Origin: Niebla homalea
Taxonomy: Eukaryota; Ascomycota; Lecanoromycetes; Lecanorales; Ramalinaceae
Reading direction: 5' to 3'
Assembly (NCBI GenBank): GCA_019925105.1
Contig: JAHGAU010000040.1
Span: forward strand, 186,001-250,000
Length of the DNA stretch: 64,000 bases
Both the position numbers and the translations under genes were made by a program. The notes under the pieces are model-generated. The model searched no databases, was not told the origin of the DNA, and worked only from the letters and a program-made list of their open reading frames with translations. This document shows positions 13,584-23,566 of this stretch, one piece after another. How positions within the stretch are numbered: the stretch's first letter is position 1; the number at the start of each line of letters is the position of its first letter.

Positions 13584-15161
13584 GTTGTTGATCGTTGTGG
13601 TCTTCTCCAGGGGTGAAGATGAGGAGGGGGAGGAGGAACTGGTGGAGAGCGACTTCTGCTTGGACTGGTTAGGCGATAGGTGGAGGACTTGGCCGCAGGT
13701 GTTGAGGCAGGATTTGCAGAGGCCGTAGCACTTGGAGAAGACGGTGGGCATGACGTCTATGAGAAGACAGGCGGGGCAGGCGTATCGCATGAGGGCAGTG
13801 GAGCAGGGGGAAAGGACTGATATCTGCGCGGAAGATGGAAGGAGCGTGGAGATAAATTGGCAGGTGTAGGTGGTTTGGTCATGGGAAATGGTAGAGGGAG
13901 AGACGATGATACGTGGCAGGGTGGAGGAACTTGGGACCGGGTATGGGGGAACTCACGAGCGGTGTTCGGACGGATACGTGCTTGCTCTGGTTGTGCGATT
14001 GCTCTTTCAGGTCAATGTTGAGGCATAGTTGGATGGATGAACTTTGCGCCGGTGGATGAACAACAAAGAGATGGCCCGGATTCAGGTGCCATTGACGCTG
14101 ATCATTTGATACTTGCCAGCCTTACAGGATTCAGACAGTGACTGTTGCTGTTGGATGGAACAAAGAGCAAATGATTGGTTCCAAGCTGACTAGTCCTTGC
14201 GAATAGGGTGATATCGAGAACAATGCAAATAATCCTTCCAACCGGCTTACAATAAGGCCGACTAGCTGCCAACCCTGACAGACGCATGCTGAAAGTTCCA
14301 TTCCGGAACGAGACACTGTATTACCTGAACTGGACTAGTCCTCTCCTGCGGATGCTTTGGAAGCGTGCTAAAGGATGACTTGCCATTCCTCCATCATCCA
14401 TCTTATCATATCTTGGTCCAGCCCCCTGTCAATCACGGGCCGATGCTGGGGATTGGGCGATCGCCGATCCCATAATCAGTAAGCTTGGCTTTAACGCAAA
14501 GGGTGTCGCATCATTGTGTACATTGGTCTCGCTAATGTTGCGTCGCTTACGCTGCATCACACCTGCATCTACACGGCGCCGATTGGTGTCTGGGTGTGAC
14601 GTGGCGGTATCTTTGAGGAAATATATTACATACTCTACCTAGCGGGGCGTTTTTTATTTCCTTAGCCGTTTCGGACTTAGTAAGGGGCATACTGGTTAGA
14701 GCCCCAAGTCGCCTCTCACCCTCCAACGGCGTTCGAGATAATACTCTGCCATGGGGCTTTGCGGTCGGCGATATGCTCAAGTTGATCTCCAATGTAGCTA
14801 TCGGTATAAGCTCCTGTCATCACGTGGACTCCGCTGTTTCATCATGGGCGTAACCCATGCAATCCTGCCGAGCGCCGGCGAATGTAAGTCTCGCGTGGTC
14901 TGCCGCGCTCCGCAGTATCAATGTCGTGTCAATAGTCCAAATGGATGGAGTATGTAGGGGGTGCTATCAAAGCTTCACCCCCGGAACATGACGGGCCACA
15001 ATACCAACTGGATATTGCTTATCCCCTTCCCGTCTTGCTCACTGCTTTAAATTCACTTCCAACCGCCTTCTCGTCGCCTCTCCAAGTATTTTCTTGCTCC
15101 AGATCAAATCTGAACCCTTCTATAATCAATTTTATTCCCCTTCACTTCAGCAGTGCCACAA
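13584..15161. other. Divergent intergenic region, hydrolase / FSH hydrolase
   Basis: This is 1.58 kb between two genes transcribed away from each other. I see no convincing gene and no TCG(N5)CGA site. A CT-rich stretch close to 15140 just before the FSH start looks like an ordinary fungal core promoter. Confidence 0.5.
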
Positions 15162-15875
15162 ATGCATTTCCTCTGCCTCCACGGCCTCGGCACCAACAGT
15201 CAGATCCTCGAGCTCCAAACTGCTCCCCTCCGCCACCTTCTCTCTTCGTCTGGGTCCGGGTCTGGCAGCTACCACACCTACGATTTCATCGAAGGCTCCC
15301 ACCCTCATCCCCCGGACCCTTCTCTCCTCCCCTTCGCCTCCCCTTCCGACACATTCCACGCCTACTTCCTGCCCTCGCATCCCGACACGATCATCGAGGC
15401 CCTGCGCGATCTGAAGCAATTGTTGGAGGAAGAGGAATACGATGGCGTGGTGGGCTTCAGCCAGGGGAGTTGCCTGCTCGCGACGTTGTTGCTGAGTCCC
15501 CTGAGTCCGTTGCGGGATCCGGACAGTAGATGTGGGATCAAGATGGCGGTGTTCCTGAGCCCGGGCATGGCGCTGGACTACGAGGCCCTGGAGCAGGGTA
15601 GGTATGAGATGTTCGATGGGAAGGCGAGGGCGGAGAGGGTCGAGGGTTTGGTGACGGCGCACGTGTATGGGAAGAATGATCAGGTTGCTGAGGGTCAGGG
15701 GGAGTTGCTGTGGGAGCTTTGCAAGGGTCCTAAGGAGAGGAGCGTGCACGGGCAGGGGCATACAGTACCAGGAAAGGGGATGCAATTAGATGATGCGGTG
15801 AGGTGTGTGGTGAGGGCGGTTGAGAAGGCGGATGGGGAAATTGGATTCGACTCAGTTGGGCTCGGTAGGGGTTGA
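15162..15875 (+). CDS. FSH-family serine hydrolase, LovG-like candidate PKS thioesterase
   Basis: A single-exon protein of 237 residues in the FSH1 alpha/beta hydrolase family. The start MHFLCLHGLGTNS is the typical family N-terminus, so I take the ATG at 15162 and not the upstream in-frame GTG. The catalytic triad is visible: Ser100 in GFSQGS, Asp in VYGKNDQ and His in HGQGHTVPG. In the lovastatin pathway the related enzyme LovG hydrolyses the finished chain from a highly reducing PKS that has no release domain of its own. The highly reducing PKS in this cluster probably needs such a partner, so product release is the most likely job. That is inferred from family and context. The low-complexity GSGSGS segment near residue 31 is a loop. 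Confidence 0.9.
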   Translation: MHFLCLHGLGTNSQILELQTAPLRHLLSSSGSGSGSYHTYDFIEGSHPHPPDPSLLPFASPSDTFHAYFLPSHPDTIIEALRDLKQLLEEEEYDGVVGFSQGSCLLATLLLSPLSPLRDPDSRCGIKMAVFLSPGMALDYEALEQGRYEMFDGKARAERVEGLVTAHVYGKNDQVAEGQGELLWELCKGPKERSVHGQGHTVPGKGMQLDDAVRCVVRAVEKADGEIGFDSVGLGRG

Positions 15876-16557
15876 GGAGCTAGCTGATGCTGGTGGGGAG
15901 TCTAAAGCCTTCCTGGATGTAATGAGGGACTGCATGTGAGAGAGATGTTTGACGCGTTGGACATTTTTGGCCTCGTTTTAATTGGAATATGCATCGCTGT
16001 TTCTGGTGGGACGCGGAGTCAATATCGATGTATACGACATGAAACTTTCAAACCCCTTGACATTAGTAAAAATGTCTCTGAGATCTACTTCACTAAATGA
16101 AACGAGCATCCAGTCCTATTTCATAACATGCAATGCTCTCGAGGCGTCGATGAAATTGGAAATGATGACTATGAGATCGGACGATCGCTCAAGATTTGTC
16201 CGCCTTCTCCCAATTGGATGCACTGGATTTTTGATTGTGAGCCAATGACTCGCCCCTTTGTCATCAGACGTTGCTTGACTCTGAAACATGATGTGGTTAA
16301 GAATTGTATGTAAAACAGGGAGGGTAGATGAGGTGAACTCCAAGCAAACAGTCAAGATGCACGAATTAAGAGGGAAGATTGGCAGAGTGAAAGTGGGTAG
16401 AGCGGCGCTTGCCCAACTTTAAGAGCGGAAATGAAAACAGTTCTTGCCAAAACAACCGTCGTTCGCTATAGCGACAAAGACGGGAATTTCTTCATTACGA
16501 GTACATCGAATGCCGCCTAGGATATATCACGCTCCTTGCCGATAATTCAAGCCAACC
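15876..16557. other. Convergent intergenic region, no gene seen
   Basis: This is 0.68 kb between the 3' ends of the FSH hydrolase and the AflR-like regulator. It is moderately AT-rich, with no domain-bearing frame and no clear repeat. It should contain both polyadenylation regions. Confidence 0.5.
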
Positions 16558-17844
16558 CTACAGACCATCGCCACTGCTGTCCCTAAGACCCTTTGCGACC
16601 GCCTTTAGCTTCGTCCCCAGAAAGGTGAAAAGGCTCTCATACATCCTACTCCCGTAACCATCCCCAGCCTCCGTCCCAGGCAGACCTCTATCTGCGATGA
16701 CCAAATTATTGTCAAGGTGGCTCCAATATTTCTCGAGCAACTTCATGAGCTTTCTCAACTCGATCAGTATTATTTCGGTGCGCAGGCGATCTTCGTCCTC
16801 GGCATCCATGGTGTATGAGCCGATCACGACGCGTGACGAGGATCGCCCACGCAGATGCTGCGAGGAGGAACCACTAGTCGATGGAATGATCTTGGAGGCT
16901 GATGTGGTCAAGACTGGATCAGATGCAGAGCTTTGGATGGCGCCAAGGTGTTTGTCGATCAAGCCAGCCAAAAGAAAGATTTGGGTGCTACTCTTCACCG
17001 AGCACGTAGTACACATGAGGACCGTCTGGCTGAGTGATAGCATGGCGCGGCTGTTGTTCAATATTGCATCGAGGTCATGGGAGCGTGAGTCTGTAGGCTT
17101 GATGGTCAAGTTTTGGAGCGCCGAGATTAGGGAGGTGAAGCACTGGCAGCCTCCCGCAAGGTTGCTACTATTTTCAATTGAAGGCCTAGCGGTATGATTC
17201 GAGATGACATCGGTCATCGAATTATCATCCTCGGCGGGTGTTCCTTCACTGTGGCTACTGACCTTCATGAAGTCGTCAGTGAGATCGTAGGTGGAGTCTG
17301 AATCCGCGTGCGCGGAGTAGTAGTCAGGTAAGGGGCATTGAGCGAGAAGGTCTTGCTCTATATCCCCAGTCTGCATACCAGCTGGGAATCTTGCGTCAGA
17401 TTGCGTGCTCGCCAGGGTCTGGAACGATGGGGGGCCGGAGAGGGAGGTTGAATCAGGCTCGGCTAGGCTGGTTGCTGGAATGGAATGAGTGAGGGGTGTA
17501 GCTGTTGAGTGGAACAGATTCTGGCTCGGATCATTCATGATCCACCCACCACGCGGTGAGGGCTGGGGTGATTGAGATGATGGCGATTGCCGCAGTATGG
17601 AGCCATGGCCCTGAGGTCTATGCCTGGGCTTGCCTGTCCGCTGTGAAGGACTGTAATGGCAACATAGACCCAGGTCATAGCAGCGTTCGCACGTGGGCCT
17701 CTCCTTTGAGCATTTCAGCTTCGCAGAGAAACAACCGTCACAAGAAGCTCGGAGCTTTTGTTCGGGTTTAAGCCGGCTGAGGGACGCATGGCTGGGTGAT
17801 CGAGACTGGAGACCGTGATTGGCCCATTCTGGAAAAGCGTTCAT
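16558..17844 (-). CDS. AflR-like Zn2Cys6 transcription factor, candidate cluster regulator
   Basis: Nuclear DNA-binding activator of the aflatoxin-regulator family, 428 residues in one exon from the ATG at 17844 (the frame is open a few codons further, but without an ATG). The Zn2Cys6 finger runs from Cys35 to Cys62 with spacing C-X2-C-X6-C-X6-C-X2-C-X6-C, followed by the linker HYSPSQRTGKPRHR that is typical of AflR proteins. A Ser/Pro/Thr-rich middle part leads to the AflR C-terminal domain, which starts with GGCQCFTSL near residue 229 and includes LMCTTC. AflR binds TCG(N5)CGR, and two such sites lie in the PKS/exporter promoter. It is very probably the pathway-specific regulator. Cys61 next to Cys62 is an extra cysteine at the end of the finger. 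Confidence 0.94.
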   Translation of the reverse strand: MNAFPEWANHGLQSRSPSHASLSRLKPEQKLRASCDGCFSAKLKCSKERPTCERCYDLGLCCHYSPSQRTGKPRHRPQGHGSILRQSPSSQSPQPSPRGGWIMNDPSQNLFHSTATPLTHSIPATSLAEPDSTSLSGPPSFQTLASTQSDARFPAGMQTGDIEQDLLAQCPLPDYYSAHADSDSTYDLTDDFMKVSSHSEGTPAEDDNSMTDVISNHTARPSIENSSNLAGGCQCFTSLISALQNLTIKPTDSRSHDLDAILNNSRAMLSLSQTVLMCTTCSVKSSTQIFLLAGLIDKHLGAIQSSASDPVLTTSASKIIPSTSGSSSQHLRGRSSSRVVIGSYTMDAEDEDRLRTEIILIELRKLMKLLEKYWSHLDNNLVIADRGLPGTEAGDGYGSRMYESLFTFLGTKLKAVAKGLRDSSGDGL

Positions 17845-19191
17845 GAGTTGGTCGGTGCTCAATCCTAGAGATGAGCTTCAATGTTGGCTTTGCAAATACT
17901 ATGAGGGGCCTCAATGTTCGCCGAGAGCAGGGGTGACTGCGGACTTTGTATGAAAGCGGGGCGGTGCGATGATGAACCGATTCGTTGCTTATATTGGTGG
18001 CACTCTGCTCCACCCCCAGGTTTGGGAAAAAGAGATGCGACCTTGGGCTTACAGGCTCGCTCAGCCATGATTCTCCCAGTTGGCCGTGCCGTTGTTGGCC
18101 ATTCGTTACGACCACGAGCCAAGGCATGTAACGTGTGTAGAAAAGCCAGAAATGCCACAAGATGAATAAGGCAAAGAGTCTGCGTTTCAACACCAACACG
18201 GAGGGGGGGGGTCAGAGGCTCGGAAGGTTGCAGAAGAGAAAGAAAGGAATGAGGATGATTTGCGATGATATTACCTGCATAAGGCTGAGTGGCAGAGGAA
18301 GGATGAAAAGGCAAGAAGCGTGACTGTATTCGCCCAGCGCAAAAACCCCCCTGCATCCCTGCATCACAGGTGAGATGGCATATTTCAAAGAGGAAATCCA
18401 AGGATTAGCTCCCGCAAGCTGAGATGACAGCGAAATGATGGTGTAGCAGACTAGCGGTGTATGAGGGACGAGGGGTAGCACCGTAGCACGCGAAAATGAA
18501 AAATCAAATAGATTAATAGATAGGCCAACGTAAGACGCTAAATTAGACCTCATCTTAGATCGTTACAGGGTAAAGTAGTGTTGGAAGCTGGGCCGAGCCG
18601 AGCCATACAATTTCTTGATAGGTATCTTTAAAAGGTACAATAGTGACGACGTCTGTTTGAGTCTCTGCGTCATACTGCATGTACCTGTTATCTCAATTGC
18701 GACCTGACCACATCCTCGCAACCCCGCCTCCCTGGGTTCCTCCAGCCTTTCAGCTCGCTCTCACTCCCACTCCAACGCTCACGCTCAATCATGCATGGAT
18801 ATCAAATCTCTCGTTTATGCGCTAAACCGTCCCCTCGGTCTCGGTCCTTGCTTGCGCTAAATCTGCTTATTAAGAGATAGCTCCTGTCATTGGCACATCA
18901 TCAATCAGATTGCGCATTAGGGTGGTGGAGCATCCTTTGTAACCTCTTTCTCGCGAGTGACAAATTCCCTGCATCGTACCCGTCTTGCTCATCGCCAGGA
19001 TGTCGATGGAGTGTGCCTGAGTCTGATCGAAGTAGAACGCGCAGTAAGTATTGCACTACCATGCGCAAAGCTCCAGGCCCATCAAGACCTCGGACGAAAG
19101 GCAAAAGGTCAGCATTGCTTAATTAAGTATACGTGACAAGACTCCCAAGAGACATGCATACAGCTAGCAGAAACGCCTCTGAGGTCGACGT
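17845..19191. other. Promoter region of the regulator and 3' flank of the aminotransferase
   Basis: This is 1.35 kb upstream of the AflR-like gene. It has a G10 run at 18202-18211 and CT-rich tracts near 18710-18790. I find no TCG(N5)CGA site here, so self-activation through that motif is not supported. No gene is recognised; the short frames on both strands have no family features. Confidence 0.5.
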
Positions 19192-20723
19192 CTACCGATT
19201 GTCATTTGGCTCTGCGTTTCGTCTTGATGGATGCAGAAATGGCTCAATCCTCTCGAGCGCCTCCACTAATTGCTTCCTTGGAACCGCAAACGTTATCCTC
19301 ACCCACCCCTTTTCGCTCTCTCCTCCATCGAATCTACCGCCGGGACTGACAATCACTCCACGCGAGGCTAATGCTCCAACCACGGCTGTCTCCTCTTCCC
19401 ACTGTCGTGCGCCTTTCACCACTTTTGCAAAGACAAAAAGTCCGGCATTTGCAGGTACGAATCTGACTTGCCACCGCATCAAGCTCTCCGTCAAGATTGC
19501 GTACGACTCAGCCAAACGCTCCTGGTTTAGTCTGACAAGGTCGGGTAAATGTGGCGATTTGAGCAAGGATGTTGTAACTACGCTGCTCAATGCTGAGGTC
19601 TGCCAGTACGTGCACAGGCCGACGCCTGTAAGAAGCATTTTGTTTGCTTGAGAGATGACACAGCCCTGTGGAAAGTGTTGTCTCAGCTATTACCTCCGGT
19701 CCACGATGTAAGGGGAATAGACTTGCCATGCGAACTCCACTGTAGCCAAAGTCTTTACTCATACTCCAGATGACATGGACGCGGGCAGGATCAAATCCAT
19801 CTTTGTGCTTATGGCGCCCCTCGATATCGGTCTCTGGGCGATTGCCCAAAAGAGAGAGTGCCGACACAAAGGGGGGCAACGTTGGCGAACCTTGGAATGA
19901 GGAAAGAGCATAGACCTCGTCGCTGATCAGATGCAGGTCGTGTGCTTGACAAAATTGCAGATATTCTCTCAGTACTTCAGGCGGATAACATTGTCCGAAG
20001 GGATTGTGCGGATTGGTCAGCACAAGCGCTCGTATCCGCGAAGGAGTTGAATTCGTGCTGTAGGCGTGCTTGACAGCTGCTACCATACCAAAGTCCATCG
20101 ATTCCTCAAAGCTCGGTGTGTGAACTGTCAATATGTTGACGTTTGCGTGTATACGAAAGTATGGGCCAAAACCCTCTTTGAAGTTCCATCAGTCGCAATC
20201 TCGCAATTCAGCCCGGCCATGCTACTCAACCTGTGTCGGCCTGTAGCTGCTGCACTCACCCCAATAGGGCCCCGGTACCAAAACACTGTCACCGTCGTCG
20301 CAAATACTACACAAGACGGAGTCGAGCGCATTTCCAGCGCCCGATGCTGTGACGATATGGCTCGGTTGGACGGGAATGGATGGGTGGAAATAAGTGTTGA
20401 AAAAGGCTGCAATCGCTTCAAGAAGTTCGGGATCGTCGCCGAAACCAGTAGGATAGGAAAGATGCTGACTCATACGCCTTCAATCAGCTAAAATGAGAGA
20501 AACGTAATGAGTCCAGTCTTACCTCCGGCTTCAGGTTCTTCGCGATGGCATCTTTGGCAAAGTCGAGGAGTTCATCCCGGAGTAGCAAGTTCTCAGCAAT
20601 GGAGAGATCGATTGGAGGCGGTCCAGTTGTTGAAGACTCCCTGTGGGTTCCAGCAACTTTCGGGAGTATCGCGAGCAGTTTCTTCTGCATGTGCGTCGCA
20701 ACATCCTTGGACTCTAACAACAT
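19192..20723 (-). CDS. Class I aminotransferase / ACC-synthase-like PLP enzyme
   Basis: Fold-type I PLP enzyme that would transaminate or lyse an amino acid or keto acid. Exons are 20723-20523, 20464-20260, 20175-19694 and 19665-19192; introns are 58, 84 and 28 bp, the joined frame is 453 residues and all phases agree. The third intron (19666-19693) is unusually short, so that junction is the least certain. Landmarks: LSYPTGFGD and ASGAGNALD (cofactor phosphate region), TNPHNPFG, ISDEVYA, and SMSKDFGYSGVRMA, where Lys276 forms the Schiff base. Fungal relatives include ACC-synthase-like proteins and the C-S lyases of ETP toxin clusters; which activity applies cannot be told from sequence. It is divergent from the adenylate-forming enzyme and shares its promoter region, so the two probably act together, for example by supplying or using an amino acid. 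An upstream in-frame TTG at 20741 is ignored. Confidence 0.9.
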
Positions 20724-21644
20724 CGTGGCTCTCCTAACCAAGGACCTCTTCTATTAGTCGTTGACTATCAATGAAGCCGTCTGTGTTTCAGACGCTGAAG
20801 TCGAGTCACGGAATCGACTGATCTGCTTGATTCCTATTTCCCGCTGTTCAATCGGAGAGATGGATATTCACAAAGGGCTCATTATCAGCCGGCGGTACGA
20901 TGTTGGTCCGAGAAACTCTTGAGGATCGTCCGTTCAAAGCTACGACGAGTCAGTACTTACCCGTCACGCTTCGCAAGGTCGAAGAGGCACAATGCCCAAT
21001 CGGTGAATTATCGGTGAATGCAAGGATTCTTTCCCCATGGGGTAATGGTCACGAGGTACCTTTGCCACGAGGTACTTTTGGCACAACAAGCTGCGCCGCC
21101 ATTACCAAAGCCCAACTGCATGCGTCGCAGTCGCCGACTGTAAGGAGCTCACCCAAATTGCTGGGCTGCCACGTTGTGTGGTGCAGGAAGCTGGACTAGC
21201 CTGTCGGACCCCTGCATATCTCACTTTTTGATAGACACACAGTCATATGCAAGCTGCGACGCGTGCCTCAGCCTCATGACAATCTAATGTTGTATTGCAA
21301 GCTCAACAAGTCGAGGCCTTCGGTCAGATTTGGCTGACTACGCTAACTTCGATCTTGAATCCATGTGCTGCGCTCCGCTCCTTGGTATGGGGGTTCGGCC
21401 ATTGGCTGTTGCCAGCTGCAAGGTACGACTCGTCATGATGGGAAGAAGGGATTTCCTTGCCCTTTTCTCTCTAAACCGTTCTTCCGGTTATCGAAAATTG
21501 GTTGACAACTCGTCTCGTCATTGCTCCGTACATACAAAAGACTTTCTTCTCTCGCTCTTGTTCGCTTACCCTACATGATCTCTTTCACTTGTTTCTAACG
21601 TTTTCAATCCGTGGCAACGAGAATCTTCTCTCAAGGATCCTGTA
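20724..21644. other. Divergent promoter region, aminotransferase / adenylating enzyme
   Basis: This is 0.92 kb between two divergent start codons. No gene is recognised. It contains two perfect inverted repeats close together (listed separately) and a TCG-N5-CGG site at 20801-20811 that fits the loosest AflR pattern but not the full consensus. Confidence 0.55.
20778..20819. promoter_or_regulatory. Two adjacent perfect dyads in the shared promoter
   Basis: CGTCTG-N5-CAGACG spans 20778-20794 and AGTCGA-N9-TCGACT spans 20799-20819, separated by 4 bp. Both arms are perfect. The second overlaps TCGAGTCACGG (20801-20811). Dimeric regulators of the Zn2Cys6 or bZIP type bind such dyads, so they are candidate operators for the two flanking genes, but chance is possible in a region this size. 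Confidence 0.3.
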
Positions 21645-23566
21645 ATGGCTACACTCACCTTCCAGGAGGGTCTCAAAGCCCCTCAGCCGGTTCTACAAAG
21701 GAAGCAGCTCATGAATCACCTTGTGGATGGCATGGCCCAAGCAAGGCCTCAGGCAGTTTATGCAGAATACCCGACATCCTCCAAGGACTACTCTTCCGGC
21801 TTTACCAAACTCACATATGGTGCCTTTGCAAACGTGATCAATGGACTGGCTTGGTGGCTGGAAGACCATCTCGGTCACGGCAGCGATTTCGAGACGTTGA
21901 CATACTTTGGACCGAACGACTTTCGCCAGAATGCCTTGGTACTGGCTGCATGCAAGGCAGGTTACAAGGTTAGTTGATTCGTTTCCTTTCGGAACGCGAT
22001 TGCTGATACTGCCCGCCCCAGCTGCTTCTTTGCTCACCGCGTAACACGATGGCCGGCTACACCAATCTATTCAATACCCTCAATGTCACGACCGTTCTTG
22101 CGGCGCGACCGCACCTACCGATTGTCGAAACGATCACGGACAGGCATTCAGTACAGCTTATTGACATCCCAGACGTTAACCAGCTCCTCAGCCAACAATA
22201 TCCTCACTACGCATTTGACAAGTACTTTGCAGAAGCCCACGCTGAGCCTCTGCTCGTGCTTCACACTTCAGGAACCACAGCTCTACCTAAACCCATAATC
22301 ATAACACACGACTGGGTCGCTAGCTGGTGCCGCCAAACGCAGCTTCCAGCCCCACCCGGCACCGAAAGCCTCGACAAACTCCACCAAGGCAACCGCATGC
22401 TCGTGATGATGCCCCCATTCCACGCCGGCAACCTAATGCCCAGCCTCTTCGACGCTGTCTACAACCAAACCACCATCATCTTTCCTCACCCCCACGCCAT
22501 CCTCTCTCCGGACCACTTCCACGACCACTTCGCAGGCTGCATCCAGCACGGCCGCGCCGACATCGCCCTCCTCCCCTCGGGCATCATCCACGAAATCGCC
22601 AAATCCCCATCCTTACTCGACCTCACCGCCAAGCACCTCGAATACGTCTTCTACACTGGTGGTGACGTCGCCGATCCCTACGGCAACACCGTTTCCGCGC
22701 GCGTCAAGCTCTTCAACTGCAACGGCGCCACCGAAATGGCCTCGTTCCCGGCCCTCCGCCCTTCTTCCCCCACGGGCTGGAACCGTGCGGATTGGAAATA
22801 CATCATGCCCCATCCGACCACGGGCATCGATTTCCGATGTCACAGCTGGGATCGCGGCGATCCGAAATACCTCGCCGTCCTCGTGCGAAACCCGGATCCC
22901 GAAGACATCCAGCCCGTCTTCACCGTATACCCGCACCTGAACGAGTACAATTCGGGGGATCTGTACAGCCCGCATCCCGAGAAAGCGGGGCTGTGGTGCT
23001 ATCGCGGCCGGGCGGACGATTGTTTTGTCTTGGTGACGGGCAGTAACATCAACCCCCTCAGCATGGAGCAGAAGGTCCTCGTCAACCCGCTCGTGCGGAG
23101 CTGTCTGATGTTGGGCCAGAGGCGCAGCAGGCCCGGCTTGCTCATCGAGCTGGAAGCAGATGCCATGGCAAAAGTCGGCTCATCATCCGCAACCACCCCG
23201 CCAATTCGCCTCGTCGAAGATGGCAAGAGCGATGACGACGAACACCACGCCAACAATGGGAAGCACGGCGAACTCCTCCAGATCGCCATCAAGGACGAAG
23301 GCTACGTCAGCGGCGGCAACGACGGTCATCATCCACGCGATGTCCTCCTGACCGCGGCGCAGAAGCGGGACCTGATCGACCGGATCTGGCCCGCGGTGGA
23401 GATTGGCAATGCCGAGTACTACGAGCAAGCGCGCGTGCCCAAGGAACTGATCACCTTCACGACCAAGGATAAGCCCATGAGGAGGGCCGCCAAGGGGACG
23501 GTCCAACGGGCGCCGACGTTGGATCTCTACCGCCGCGAGATCGAGGAGATGTATGGGGAGGAGTGA
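21645..23566 (+). CDS. Stand-alone adenylate-forming enzyme (NRPS-like A domain)
   Basis: ANL-superfamily enzyme that would activate a carboxylic or amino acid with ATP. Exons are 21645-21968 and 22022-23566 (intron 53 bp, GT-AG), giving 622 residues. Core motifs in order: LHTSGTTALPKP near 188 (A3), NCNGATEMAS (A5), NSGDLYSP and GRADD (A7/A8), and the catalytic Lys599 in AAKGTVQR (A10). It most resembles the A region of fungal NRPS-like (A-T-reductase) proteins, but the frame ends about 20 residues after A10: there is no carrier, reductase or thioesterase domain. An acidic, His- and Asn-rich loop near residue 515 (SDDDEHHANN) is an insertion. It is divergent from the aminotransferase and probably loads a substrate onto CoA or onto another protein's carrier. 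Whether it acts on an amino acid is unknown. Confidence 0.9.

Noticed and set aside
13584..13790. N-terminal extension of the alpha/beta hydrolase (MRYACPACLLIDV...)
   Set aside because: It would add 69 residues without a family match, mostly a Ser-rich stretch; the hydrolase has normal length from the ATG at 13583.
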